A stretch of DNA of 41,534 bases from Acidobacteriota bacterium (GTDB taxonomy: Bacteria; Acidobacteriota; Terriglobia; Terriglobales; SCQP01). Position numbers and translations under genes: made by a program. The stretch is from positions 1 through 41,534 of the forward strand of contig JAKAZV010000008.1 of the NCBI GenBank assembly GCA_021826505.1, in the 5' to 3' direction. Under the pieces are notes generated by a model. It saw only the letters and a program-made list of their open reading frames with translations, did no database searches and had not been told where the DNA came from. Shown in pieces: positions 32,017-39,780 of this stretch; position 1 is the stretch's first letter, and the number at the start of each line of letters is the position of its first letter.

Positions 32017-33146
32017 ACCGCTTCCGCTGCGCCGCCAGCCGCATCCATTTTGCGCAGCTTATTCAACAGCGATTTATAGCTGATGCCCAGCCGGTGCGCC
32101 GCTTGCCGCCGGTTCCAGCGAGTGCTTTCCAGCACCCGCAACATGACTTGCGTTTCGGTTTGCCGCGCGGCCTCGCGGCTGAGATATGGCAGTGAAGTTG
32201 TTTTCGGCCATGCCCCGTTGGCGGTCAGGGGCACGGACGCCGGACCTGTTTCCAGCGCCGGTTCCAGCCAGCCGGCGGCTTCCGCTTCGCCGAGAGCAAT
32301 CCACCGCTGGGCAAAATTTGCCAGCTCCCGCACATTCCCCGGCCACGCGTAGCCGGCGCATCGTTCCGCGATCTCCCGCGTCATCACCGGTTCCGGCTGG
32401 CGCAGCTGCGCCGCGTAGTGGCTTAATAAATGCGCCAGCAGCAGCGGAATATCCTCCCGCCGCTCCCGCAGCGGCGGAATCCTGATCTCAATCACCCGCA
32501 GCCGGTACAGCAGATCGGCGCGAAAACGTCCCTCCTTCACCGCCTGGGCCAGGCAGATATTGGCCGCGGCCACAATCCGCGCATCGCTATGCACCGGCTG
32601 AATGCCGCCCAGCCGGTAAAACTCGCCATCCTGCAGCACTTGCAGCAGTTTGGCTTGCAGATGCGACGGGAGTTCCGAAATTTCATCCAGCAGCAGTACC
32701 CCGTGGTGGGCGGCTTCAAATTTCCCCGCCTGCCGGCGCTGCGCCCCGGTGAAGGCGCCGGCTTCATAGCCAAACAGCTCGCTTTCCACCAGTTCCTGCG
32801 GCAGCGCCGCGCAGTTAATCCGCACCAGCGGCCCCGCCGCCCGTGGCGATAGCCGGTGCAGCCAGCGCGCCGCCACATCTTTGCCCACCCCGGTTTCACC
32901 CGTCAGCAACACCGGAGTATCCACTCCCGCCAGCCGCCGCAGCCGCCCCCGCAGGCCGATGATGGCCTCAGAATTTCCTCGTAGTGGAGGCAGTCCGGCA
33001 TCCATCCCGTCGCTCTCCGCCGTTCCGGGTATGTCCCGCGGTGCCTCCGGCCGGGCTGTCAATGCGGCGGCCTCGGCCCCTGTCTCCGGCAGACTGCGGA
33101 ATCGCGTAATTTTGCGTACCGGTTGCAAATAAATGGTTTCTGGCAT
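32013..33146 (-). CDS. Sigma-54 dependent transcriptional activator without receiver domain
   Basis: 377 residues from ATG 33146, with GGGGA six bases upstream. An N-terminal ~50 residues has no recognisable sensor or receiver domain. The AAA+ domain is complete: Walker A GETGVGKD (83-90), the sigma-54 contact loop GAFTGA (130-135), Walker B LLLDEI (151-156), sensor and arginine-finger region RFRADLLYRLRVIEIRIPPLRERREDI, and WPGNVREL. The C-terminus carries a Fis-type helix-turn-helix (RRQAAHRLGISYKSLLNKLRKM). It therefore activates sigma-54 promoters at a site recognised by the C-terminal HTH; regulation would depend on its own level or on a partner protein. It lies divergent from the GGDEF gene and convergent with mutY. 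Confidence 0.93.
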   Translation of the reverse strand: MPETIYLQPVRKITRFRSLPETGAEAAALTARPEAPRDIPGTAESDGMDAGLPPLRGNSEAIIGLRGRLRRLAGVDTPVLLTGETGVGKDVAARWLHRLSPRAAGPLVRINCAALPQELVESELFGYEAGAFTGAQRRQAGKFEAAHHGVLLLDEISELPSHLQAKLLQVLQDGEFYRLGGIQPVHSDARIVAAANICLAQAVKEGRFRADLLYRLRVIEIRIPPLRERREDIPLLLAHLLSHYAAQLRQPEPVMTREIAERCAGYAWPGNVRELANFAQRWIALGEAEAAGWLEPALETGPASVPLTANGAWPKTTSLPYLSREAARQTETQVMLRVLESTRWNRRQAAHRLGISYKSLLNKLRKMDAAGGAAEAV

Positions 33147-33283
33147 GGTTGGTCCCCGGATACTCCGTACCCGTAGTGCAACCCTATCCCGGCCGGTTTT
33201 CGATTGCAATTCCCCTAAAAGGGGGGGGTGGGTTCGGAAGCAAGTGGCCGGAAATGGCCGTGGCTGAAATCTGAAACGGCGAT

Positions 33284-33330
33284 GTTTTATTTTTCGTCTC
33301 CCTTAAGTCGTCCTTAAGGCGAAATAAAAC
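33284..33330. repeat. Nested inverted repeat between sigma-54 activator and GGDEF genes
   Basis: GTTTTATTT (33284-33292) pairs with AAATAAAAC (33322-33330); inside it CG/CG pairs again after a TT bulge, and CCTTAAG (33301-33307) pairs with CTTAAGG (33313-33319) around a 5-nt loop. The element lies in the 278-bp gap (33147-33424) between two divergent starts, so it is unlikely to be a simple terminator. The same gap has a run of eight G at ~33222-33229 and a small TCGCT/AGCGA hairpin after 33334. Confidence 0.8.
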
Positions 33331-33424
33331 AGAATCGCTCCCAAAGCGACACGATTGTTTTTACTCTGACCGCCGGCATTCAAAGCTGATTGCGGTATGC
33401 AAAAATCCCCCATGGTCTTCCGTA

Positions 33425-34591
33425 ATGTCACTGCCGTACCAGCATCCAAATCCCATGGCCATAGGGCTTTCCCTGAATCAAGGCATGCCGCCGGATCTAA
33501 ACGTCAGCCCCGAAATCATTCCCCCGCAATTGCTGGTTGAGGTCTTCAGTGAACTGCGGCCGGAAATTTTTGCCCAGCGGCTGCCGGCGCTCAACAGCTT
33601 GCTGCGCATGGCCTTGCTGGGCGGCATGGAAATGAGTTTCCCCGTCCTGGCCCAGTTGGTGCTCGATATCGCCGACGGCATTACCGCGTCCGACCGTCAG
33701 TTGGTTCTGCTTGGCCATCCCTCCGATCCGCATCTGCCCCATCTGCAGATTCCCCGTCAATGGCCGCAGGAGCCTCCGCCGCGGGAAGAAAACCTCTTGC
33801 ATCACTGGGCCATGGCGGCCGGCCAGCCAATTCTGGCCCGGCCCGGAATGGAGGAACGGCTCGATCGCTTTTTATCCCGCCTGGGCATGGCCCATGCTGT
33901 CGCCATCCCTCTTTTTAGCGGCCACGGTCCGGCCGGCTCTCTGCAGTTATACCGGCTGCGGCCGCCGGCCTTCGAGCCCGCCGATGCCCACCTGCTCTGG
34001 ATCGTCAGCCTGCTGGCCGAAACTCAGATCGCGCATTCGCAGGCCCTGCAGCACCTGCTGCGCTTCGCCTTTAATGATTATTTAACCGGACTCAAAACCC
34101 GGCGCTATTTCGAGCAGGCGCTCGAACAGGAAGTCAAACGCGCCCTGCGCAACCGCTCCAGTTGCGCTCTGTTGTTGCTTGACCTTGATGATTTCAAGCA
34201 GATCAACGACAGCTACGGTCATCATATCGGCGATGAAACTCTGCGCCAGTTGGCCCGCATCCTGACCCGCGATATGCGGGAAATTGACACCGTCGCCCGT
34301 TTTGGCGGCGATGAATTCGCCGTCATTCTGCCCGATACCGATCACGAAGGCGCCCGCTTTGTCGCCACCCGGCTGCGCGAGGCGGTCCGCCAGACCCCCA
34401 TCCAGGCAGCCGGCACGCCCGGCTTGGAACAGCCGCTTCATCTCGATCTGAGCCTGGGCATCGCCCTGGCGCCGCGGAACGCCACTTCGCCCGTGGCCCT
34501 GCTGCGTGCCGCCGATACGGCTCTCTATCAGGCCAAGCGCAACGGCAAGCATCGCTATTTTTTCAGCCAGGATCGCCGCTTAATTAGCTAA
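33425..34591 (+). CDS. Diguanylate cyclase (GGDEF) with N-terminal sensory region
   Basis: 388 residues without transmembrane segments. Residues ~30-205 form an alpha/beta region that looks like a GAF domain (HAVAIPLFSGHGPAGSLQLYRL). The GGDEF domain follows: DYLTGLKTRRYFEQAL, LLLDLDDFKQINDSYGHHIGD, and RFGGDEFAVILPD with an intact GGDEF at 294-298. An inhibitory RxxD site lies just upstream (Arg285-Glu-Ile-Asp288), so product inhibition by c-di-GMP is expected. The enzyme makes c-di-GMP from two GTP. It is divergent from the sigma-54 activator; c-di-GMP and sigma-54 control are often linked in motility and exopolysaccharide regulation, but a link here is inference. No Shine-Dalgarno is evident. 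Confidence 0.93.
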   Translation: MSLPYQHPNPMAIGLSLNQGMPPDLNVSPEIIPPQLLVEVFSELRPEIFAQRLPALNSLLRMALLGGMEMSFPVLAQLVLDIADGITASDRQLVLLGHPSDPHLPHLQIPRQWPQEPPPREENLLHHWAMAAGQPILARPGMEERLDRFLSRLGMAHAVAIPLFSGHGPAGSLQLYRLRPPAFEPADAHLLWIVSLLAETQIAHSQALQHLLRFAFNDYLTGLKTRRYFEQALEQEVKRALRNRSSCALLLLDLDDFKQINDSYGHHIGDETLRQLARILTRDMREIDTVARFGGDEFAVILPDTDHEGARFVATRLREAVRQTPIQAAGTPGLEQPLHLDLSLGIALAPRNATSPVALLRAADTALYQAKRNGKHRYFFSQDRRLIS

Positions 34592-34636
34592 ACCCGGCAG
34601 GGCTGGATGTAAGTGTGGATTTATTCTTAATTTTGT

Positions 34637-34912
34637 TTACGATTCGTTATCCGGCGACCATTCCTGCGCCGTCATCTGGCCATTGCGTTTGAGCAGAATT
34701 TCCATCTTGCCTTCCGCCGCCTCAAGCTGCTTCCGGCATTGATCGGAAAGCCGCATCCCCTCCTCGAACAACCGCATGGACTGCTCCAGCGGCAGCTCCG
34801 GCTTCTCCAGCTCATTCAAAATGGCCTGCAGCCGCGTCAGGCACTGCTCGAAACTGTTTTCAGCGTTTTCATTGCCGGCCGGCGGCGATGTGCCAGGATT
34901 GGTTTTCGGCAT
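34637..34912 (-). CDS. xseB: Exodeoxyribonuclease VII small subunit
   Basis: 91 residues from ATG 34912. The conserved XseB core is FEQCLTRLQAILNELEKPELPLEQSM followed by RLFEEGMRLSDQCRKQLEAAEGKMEIL, two helices that form the coiled coil of the ExoVII complex. XseB subunits decorate XseA, which degrades single-stranded DNA; xseA is not in this window. The frame extends to 34957 but those residues lack similarity. There is no Shine-Dalgarno; a -10-like TATGCT (34924-34919) ends six bases before this ATG. A C-terminal NGQMTAQEWSPDNES tail is usual in length. Confidence 0.9.
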   Translation of the reverse strand: MPKTNPGTSPPAGNENAENSFEQCLTRLQAILNELEKPELPLEQSMRLFEEGMRLSDQCRKQLEAAEGKMEILLKRNGQMTAQEWSPDNES

Positions 34913-34951
34913 GTTGCCAGCATAAACCATTGGGCTTGAACCAGCGGCCGT

Positions 34952-34982
34952 TTGCAAAATCTCGGGTTGAGCGCACTATAAG
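34952..34982 (+). promoter_or_regulatory. Candidate promoter of the SDR gene
   Basis: TTGCAA (34952-34957) and TATAAG (34977-34982) with a 19-bp spacer lie just upstream of ATG 34992. The expected +1 leaves a leader of only a few bases; the AAAGAAAG stretch could also serve as a weak Shine-Dalgarno. It would share the 79-bp gap with the xseB start on the other strand. Confidence 0.35.
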
Positions 34983-34991
34983 AAAGAAATC

Positions 34992-35780
34992 ATGGATTTA
35001 GGCCTCAAAAATCGCGCCGCTATCGTGGCCGCCTCCAGCACCGGACTGGGCCGCGCCATCGCCGAAACCCTGGCCGCCGAAGGCGTTCATCTGGCCTTAT
35101 GCGCCCGCGACAACGCCCGCCTGCAATCCACCGCCGCGGACCTGGCCCGGACCTATGGCATCCCGGTATGGGCGCGGGCACTTGACGTCACCGATAGCCC
35201 CGCGGTCACGGACTTCGTGCAAGCCGCGGCGGAAAAATACGGCCGTCTCGATATCTGCGTCAGCAATGCCGGCGGCCCTCCCGCGGCTCCCTTTGCGCAG
35301 ACCACGCTCGGCCAGTGGCGCGCCGCCTGCGAGTTAAATCTGATCAGCCATGTCGCCTTTGCCCAGGCCGCATTGCCCCTCATGCAAAAACGCCAATGGG
35401 GCCGGTTTTTGATGATCACTTCGATGAGCGTGAAGCAGCCCATCGAAAACATGGTGCTCTCCAATACCGTCCGCGCCGCCGTTCTCGGCCTCACCCGCAG
35501 TCTGGCCAACGAATATGGCGCCAACAACATTCTGGTGCACAATCTGGGTCCGGGCTATACGCTCACCGACCGGCTGCGGCAATTGGCGAAGGGCCGGGCC
35601 GCGGCCGGAGCCGGAACCGAAGCCGCCATACTGGCCGAATGGGCCGGCCGCACCGCCCTTGGCCGTCTGGGCGAGCCGCGGGAATTTGCCGCCGCGGCGG
35701 TATTTTTATGTTCCGAACTGGCCAGCTACATCACCGGCCAGACGCTCTTGGTGGATGGCGGCATGTATCGCGGCCTTTAA
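34992..35780 (+). CDS. SDR-family protein with an atypical active site
   Basis: 262 residues, normal SDR length. The nucleotide-binding turn is AASSTGLGRAIAETLAAEG, where the first Thr-Gly of the usual TGxxxGIG is missing; ARDNARL, ALDVTD and the structural NAGGPP (92-97) follow. The catalytic Ser144 is kept (MITSMSV), but the usual Tyr and Lys are Ser157 and Arg161 (LSNTVRAAVLGLTRSLANEYG). GPGYTLTDRL and a normal C-terminus (ITGQTLLVDGGM) show that the gene is intact. This matches a known SDR side-branch resembling 3-oxoacyl-ACP reductases but lacking the standard catalytic tetrad. Activity and substrate are therefore uncertain. Confidence 0.9.
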   Translation: MDLGLKNRAAIVAASSTGLGRAIAETLAAEGVHLALCARDNARLQSTAADLARTYGIPVWARALDVTDSPAVTDFVQAAAEKYGRLDICVSNAGGPPAAPFAQTTLGQWRAACELNLISHVAFAQAALPLMQKRQWGRFLMITSMSVKQPIENMVLSNTVRAAVLGLTRSLANEYGANNILVHNLGPGYTLTDRLRQLAKGRAAAGAGTEAAILAEWAGRTALGRLGEPREFAAAAVFLCSELASYITGQTLLVDGGMYRGL

Positions 35781-35799
35781 TGATTTTGGTCCCGCCGCT

Positions 35800-35970
35800 T
35801 CAGATTTCTTCTTCCTGCCGCTGCCGTTTAGGATGTTTGGGCGGACCCGGTTTGTGTTTGCGCCCGGCAACTTTGCGCGTCGTCGGCGGCTGCATGGCCT
35901 GGCTGCGCGAGCGCAGTTTCTGCCGTTTGATTTCTTCTTTCGTCATACAGCGTTCACGGTCGAGTCGCAT
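35800..35970 (-). CDS. Possible small, very basic protein
   Basis: A 56-residue frame from ATG 35970 (or 48 residues from ATG 35946) made almost only of Lys, Arg, Glu, Gln and Pro: RLDRERCMTKEEIKRQK, then RSRSQAM, TTRKVAGRKHKPGPPKHPKRQRQEEE. The composition differs from random antisense frames in this GC-rich DNA. TATACT lies three bases upstream of the first ATG, too close for a normal leader, which argues for ATG 35946 or against the gene. No family recognised; it is convergent with the SDR gene (19-bp gap). Confidence 0.35.
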   Translation of the reverse strand: MRLDRERCMTKEEIKRQKLRSRSQAMQPPTTRKVAGRKHKPGPPKHPKRQRQEEEI

Positions 35971-36249
35971 TGTAGTATAAATGCGAGATCCAAGGCCGAA
36001 GCGTGGGGGTTTCGGTTTCCTGTTAGGTCCCGCGCCTATGAACAACAATAGAATTCCAGCCTCCATCAGGGTTCGTAAACCCCGGCCGGGGTCCCTATCC
36101 TGCGAAGCAGGATGGGGCGGGTAGGAACAGCCCATCCTTATTCTCAGGCAGGATATATTTGCGAAATGGTTTCGTCTTAAAGAAAAACGGCTGTGCCGTA
36201 CCGGCAGCTTGTTAGTCTTATTCCGGGTGTGCATAAATCCTTATTGTCT
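35971..36249. other. Gene-free region before the glycosyltransferase, with hairpins and a repeat fragment
   Basis: No supported gene. It holds a partial copy of the dispersed repeat (CCTGTTAGGTCCCG, 36019-36032), a GC palindrome and two mutually exclusive hairpins (36079-36137, listed separately) and an AT-rich stretch (36151-36185) before the glycosyltransferase start. Confidence 0.6.
36079..36137 (+). repeat. GC palindrome and two competing hairpins upstream of the glycosyltransferase
   Basis: ACCCCGGCCGGGGT (36079-36092) is a perfect palindrome. ATCCTGC (36097-36103) pairs with GCAGGAT (36107-36113) around a GAA triloop. GGATGGG (36110-36116) can instead pair with CCCATCC (36131-36137). 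The last two stems share GGAT, so they exclude each other. The glycosyltransferase ATG is 113 bp downstream. Confidence 0.75.
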
Positions 36250-37470
36250 ATGCCGCGGATTCAATTATTTTACGTGAATGCCGGCGGTGGCCATCGCGCC
36301 GCCGCTGAGTCGCTGGCCGCGGTCCTGCGTTCCGCGTCCCCGCCCTCCGGCCAGGCGCCCGCTGCGGTCGAGCTCTGCGACCTCCAGGAAATCCTCCGCC
36401 CGGCCGACCTGTTTCATCGCTATCTCCATCTCGATACCCAGGGCATTTACAACCAGCTTCTGGCCCGTGGCTGGACCTGGGGCATGGGCGCCATGGTGCC
36501 CATACTGCAGGCTTTAATCCGCTGGCGCCAACCGCAACTGGTCCGCTATCTGGCGGAGTTTTTTCAATCCCATCCCCCCGATCTGGTGGTAGTGCTGATG
36601 CCGCATTTTAATTGCTGCATTGCTCAGGCCCTGGCGCGGGCCGCGCCGCAAGCCCGCTGGGCCGTGGTGCTGACCGATCTGGCCGATACTCCGGCTGCGC
36701 CGCCTCCAGGTCGCGCCGCGCCCCGCGATTACGCCTGCCACGCCCCGCGTTCGCGCCGTACCGCCACTTTCTGGCTCGCCGGCCCGCCGCCCTGGGTCGC
36801 CTGTGGCTCCCCGCATGCGGTCGGTCAGGCCCGCGCCGCCGGCCTTCCCGAAACCCGCATCCTGGCCGCTTCGGGCATGATTCTGTCGCCCCGGTTTTAC
36901 GATTTGCCCCCGCTCGATCGCGAGGCCGAACGCCGCCGCCATCATCTCGACCCCGGTCTGCCCCTGGCGCTGGTATTTTTTGGCGGCCAGGGCTCGCGCG
37001 CCATGCCGGAAATCGCCCGCCATCTCGCCCGCGCGCCCCAACCCTGGCAAGCCGTCTTTATCTGCGGCTACAATGAGCCGGTTGCGGCCAGGCTGCGGCA
37101 GATGTGCTTGCCCTATCCTCACTGTGTTCTCGGCTTTACCCGCGAAATTCCCTACTGGATGCGCCTGGCCGACGTCCTGTTCGGCAAACCCGGTCCCGGC
37201 GTTCTGCAGGAAGCCACGCATCTGGGCTTGCCGGCCGTGGTCACGGTGAACTCCGCCACCATGCCCCAGGAACGCTTCAATGGCGACTGGCTTCAGGAAC
37301 AGGGTTCGGGCTTGGTTTTACGAAGTTGGCGCCAACTGCCTGATCTCTGGCCGCGCCTGACGCTCAGCCACTTGGAGCGTATGCGCCAGTGCGCCCGGTC
37401 GGTTTCCAATCAGGCGGTCTTCGAAGTCGCCGCATGGCTGCGCCGGCTGTTGCCGGCGGCGGATGAATAA
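36250..37470 (+). CDS. MGDG-synthase/MurG-like glycosyltransferase
   Basis: 406 residues from ATG 36250; the open frame begins at 36193 but similarity starts right after this Met. N-terminal FYVNAGGGHRAAAESLAAVL corresponds to the SAGGGHRSAAE motif of monogalactosyldiacylglycerol synthases and the processive diacylglycerol glucosyltransferase UgtP. YNQLLARGWTWGMGAM, PDLVVVLMPHFNCCIAQALA and a C-terminal GT-B donor site (LALVFFGGQGS, VLGFTREIPYWMRLADVLFGKPGPGVLQEATHLGLPAVVT, QERFNGDWLQEQG) complete the fold. It probably adds a sugar to a membrane lipid at the cytoplasmic face. The region between residues ~165 and 195 is an unusual Pro/Arg-rich insert (PAAPPPGRAAPRDYACHAPRS broken into runs). 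It is convergent with the histidine kinase, nine bases apart. Confidence 0.87.
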   Translation: MPRIQLFYVNAGGGHRAAAESLAAVLRSASPPSGQAPAAVELCDLQEILRPADLFHRYLHLDTQGIYNQLLARGWTWGMGAMVPILQALIRWRQPQLVRYLAEFFQSHPPDLVVVLMPHFNCCIAQALARAAPQARWAVVLTDLADTPAAPPPGRAAPRDYACHAPRSRRTATFWLAGPPPWVACGSPHAVGQARAAGLPETRILAASGMILSPRFYDLPPLDREAERRRHHLDPGLPLALVFFGGQGSRAMPEIARHLARAPQPWQAVFICGYNEPVAARLRQMCLPYPHCVLGFTREIPYWMRLADVLFGKPGPGVLQEATHLGLPAVVTVNSATMPQERFNGDWLQEQGSGLVLRSWRQLPDLWPRLTLSHLERMRQCARSVSNQAVFEVAAWLRRLLPAADE

Positions 37471-37479
37471 TGCGGGCAT

Positions 37480-39018
37480 TTACACTTCTGGTAAAAATAT
37501 GTGAAATGTCGCGCCTTGTCCCGGTTCGCTTTCCACTCCTATATAGCCGCCGCTCTGCCGCACAATGCCATGCACCATGGCCAGTCCCAGCCCGTTGCCG
37601 CGTTGGCCCTTGGTGCTGAAAAAAGGTTCGAATATATGCCGCATCGTCGCCGCGTCCATGCCGATGCCGTTGTCGCGCACCTCGATTTCGGCATAGGCTC
37701 CCGCGAGAATGATATCGGGCGTAAGCGCCAGATGGGCGGTTAATTCCCGCCGCCGCAGCGTCATCCACAATGTGCCGCCATTCGGCATGGCGTCCCGGGC
37801 ATTCGCCGCCAGATTCAGCAGCACCTGCTCCAGTTGCAGTGGATCGGCCAGCACCGGCCCCGGCCGGCTTTCTGCCTGCCAGATCAGTTCAATCCCGTCT
37901 TTCAGCATGCGCGTGATCATCTCGCACATGCCGGACAGGGTTTGCTCCAACTGCAATTTTTTGGGGTTTAAAACCTGTTTCCGGCCAAAAGCCAGCAATT
38001 GCTGGATCAGGGCCGAAGCCTTGGCCGCGGTGTCCGCGATGTGACGTACGGATTTTTCCGCTTTGCCGTCAAGCCTTCCCGGCTTGAGCAGCATCTCGCA
38101 ATAGCCGCTGATCACGGTCAGAAAGTTATTGAAGTCATGCGCCAGTCCGCTGGCCAGCCGGCCCACGGTCTCCGCCTGCTGCGCTTCGCGCAGCTTTTCT
38201 TCCATCACTCGCCGGTGCCGCAGGTCATGCACCACCACGCACATGATCTTGCGCGCATCCAGCTCAATAATGCGGGCTTCCCGCTCTACTTCGATCGTGC
38301 TGCCGTCTTTATGCCGGAAGTTGCGCCGTTCGAGCGGCATATATCCGGTCCGTTGGGCTTGTTCGCCCCGCTCGCGAATCTCTTCGCGTGTGTCTGCAAT
38401 AATGTCGAAAATCGTGAGGTTCAGTATTTCCTCGGCTCGATAGCCCAGCAGCTTCAGCAGAGCGGGATTGGCATCATGAATTTTCCATGTGTCAGGCTCT
38501 ACCAGCATGATGCCTTCTGTAATCTGCTCCACTACGCTGCGGTAGCGCAGTTCGCTGGCCTGCAGAATCTGCTCGGCCTGTACACGTTCCGTCACATCCC
38601 GGGTAATGCCCAGCAGGCCAAATATTTTCCCCTGCCCGTCGCGCAGCGGCATTTTTGAAACCTGGGCGTAACTGACGTGGCCATCTTCCCAACTCTCCTT
38701 TTCTTCGCTCAGGAATACCGGAATTCCGGTGCGCAGAATCCGGTCTTCAACCTGGGTGAAATGTTCTGCCATCGCGGGCGTGAAAAAATCGCGGTCGTGC
38801 TTGCCGATGACCGCGTTCCGGTCAAAAACTCCCAGTTTGCGGGCGCAAGCCGTATTAACCCAGAGAAACACGCCCCGGCGGTCTTTGATATAAACCGAAT
38901 CGGGCAGACCCTCCAGTACCTGATCGATGGGCAGGGAGTTAATATCCACCACGGGAAGGGCGGCTGCCGGGTGTGCAACCGGGTTTTCTTTTGCCTTCAC
39001 TGTTTTACTGTTTGGCAT
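37480..39018 (-). CDS. Cytosolic PAS-PAS sensor histidine kinase
   Basis: 512 residues without transmembrane segments. Two PAS domains (~31-145, with VYIKDRRGVFLWVNTACARKLG; ~155-270, with ITEGIMLVEPDTWKIHDANPALLKLLGY) precede the kinase core. Phosphoacceptor His294 is in SGLAHDFNNFLTVISGYCEM, the variant found in hybrid-type kinases. N-box NLAANARDAM (402-411), G1 DNGIGM (449-454), F-box FEPFFSTK (463-470) and G2 GNGLGLAMVHG (474-484) are intact. There is no receiver domain and no adjacent response regulator; the receiver-less sigma-54 activator is not a direct partner by domain content. The start ATG sits in a 7-bp inverted repeat. Confidence 0.95.
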   Translation of the reverse strand: MPNSKTVKAKENPVAHPAAALPVVDINSLPIDQVLEGLPDSVYIKDRRGVFLWVNTACARKLGVFDRNAVIGKHDRDFFTPAMAEHFTQVEDRILRTGIPVFLSEEKESWEDGHVSYAQVSKMPLRDGQGKIFGLLGITRDVTERVQAEQILQASELRYRSVVEQITEGIMLVEPDTWKIHDANPALLKLLGYRAEEILNLTIFDIIADTREEIRERGEQAQRTGYMPLERRNFRHKDGSTIEVEREARIIELDARKIMCVVVHDLRHRRVMEEKLREAQQAETVGRLASGLAHDFNNFLTVISGYCEMLLKPGRLDGKAEKSVRHIADTAAKASALIQQLLAFGRKQVLNPKKLQLEQTLSGMCEMITRMLKDGIELIWQAESRPGPVLADPLQLEQVLLNLAANARDAMPNGGTLWMTLRRRELTAHLALTPDIILAGAYAEIEVRDNGIGMDAATMRHIFEPFFSTKGQRGNGLGLAMVHGIVRQSGGYIGVESEPGQGATFHIFLPEV

Positions 39019-39037
39019 TGAGTGTTCGCGCTCAATG
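39016..39037 (-). promoter_or_regulatory. Inverted repeat covering the histidine kinase start codon
   Basis: CATTGAG (39016-39022) and CTCAATG (39031-39037) form a perfect 7-bp stem with an 8-nt loop. On the mRNA the AUG of the kinase is the last three bases of the 3' arm, and the place of a Shine-Dalgarno is inside the loop. No Shine-Dalgarno is present. Confidence 0.55.
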
Positions 39038-39300
39038 AGGGTGGCTATGGATTTACAGCTTAATATACAGTGTTTTATCTTAAAACCAGATCATTCTAAA
39101 CGGTTTCAGCCATTGCAAGTCATAAAACATGAGCAGGTATTCAATTAGTTAACCTCGGTTTTTTTAACTCATATAGCATGGGCGTGCGCGTTACGCTATG
39201 GCGCAAGGATCAATAATTTCCAGGAAATTGCCGGGGGGCTTTGCAAATTCTGTCGTGATGTGGTCGCGTTGTGAAGCCAGCGGGCGCTGATCATCTGGCG

Positions 39301-39306
39301 CATAAT
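39301..39306 (+). promoter_or_regulatory. -10 element of the B12-binding protein gene, possibly leaderless
   Basis: CATAAT at 39301-39306 ends six bases before GTG 39313, so the expected +1 falls on the start codon. No -35 of quality is seen. The surrounding gap (39038-39300) is AT-rich for this chromosome, holds GTTAA/TTAAC repeats near 39148-39168 and no gene. Confidence 0.4.
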
Positions 39307-39312
39307 TGCATT

Positions 39313-39780
39313 GTGGAATCCGCCCGCCGCATCCGCGTTCTGGTGGCCAAACCCGGTCTGGACGGCCACGACCGCGGTGCTCGCATCGTGGCTCGCGCCC
39401 TGCGCGACGCGGGCATGGAAGTTATCTACACCGGCCTGCGCCAGACGCCCGAGATGATCGTCTCCGCCGCCCTGCAGGAAGACGTGGACTGCATCGGACT
39501 CTCGATCCTCAGTGGCGCGCATAATGCCCTGGTGCCCCGTCTGCTGCGGCTCATGCGGGAGCGGCATCTCACCGATGTGTTGCTGGTTCTCGGCGGCATC
39601 GTCCCCGGCGAAGACGCCCGCGAGTTGCGCCGCCAGGGCGTGGCGGAGGTCTTTTCTCCCGGCACGCCCACCTCCGGAATTGTCGAATTCATTCGCCGGC
39701 ACGTGCGCCCCGCGCCCAGCCTGGCATCGCTTGGCGAAGAGCGCTCAAACTGCGACTCTGAGTCAAAAATGGAATTATGA
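39313..39780 (+). CDS. Stand-alone cobalamin-binding subunit of methylmalonyl-CoA mutase type
   Basis: 155 residues from GTG 39313; a GTG at 39271 would add 14 residues with no similarity. The protein is the C-terminal B12 domain of the mutase: [20 protein letters not shown] with the cobalt-ligand motif DxHxxG (His19), [60 protein letters not shown]. It binds adenosylcobalamin and must pair with a separate large subunit (as in methylmalonyl- or 2-hydroxyisobutyryl-CoA mutases), which is not in this window. Its stop overlaps the dapB ATG by four bases, so the two are translated together. Confidence 0.92.
   Translation: MESARRIRVLVAKPGLDGHDRGARIVARALRDAGMEVIYTGLRQTPEMIVSAALQEDVDCIGLSILSGAHNALVPRLLRLMRERHLTDVLLVLGGIVPGEDARELRRQGVAEVFSPGTPTSGIVEFIRRHVRPAPSLASLGEERSNCDSESKMEL

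Noticed and set aside
39220-39250. A -24/-12 sigma-54 promoter before the B12-subunit gene
   Set aside because: The spacing between GG and GC is not the required ten bases.
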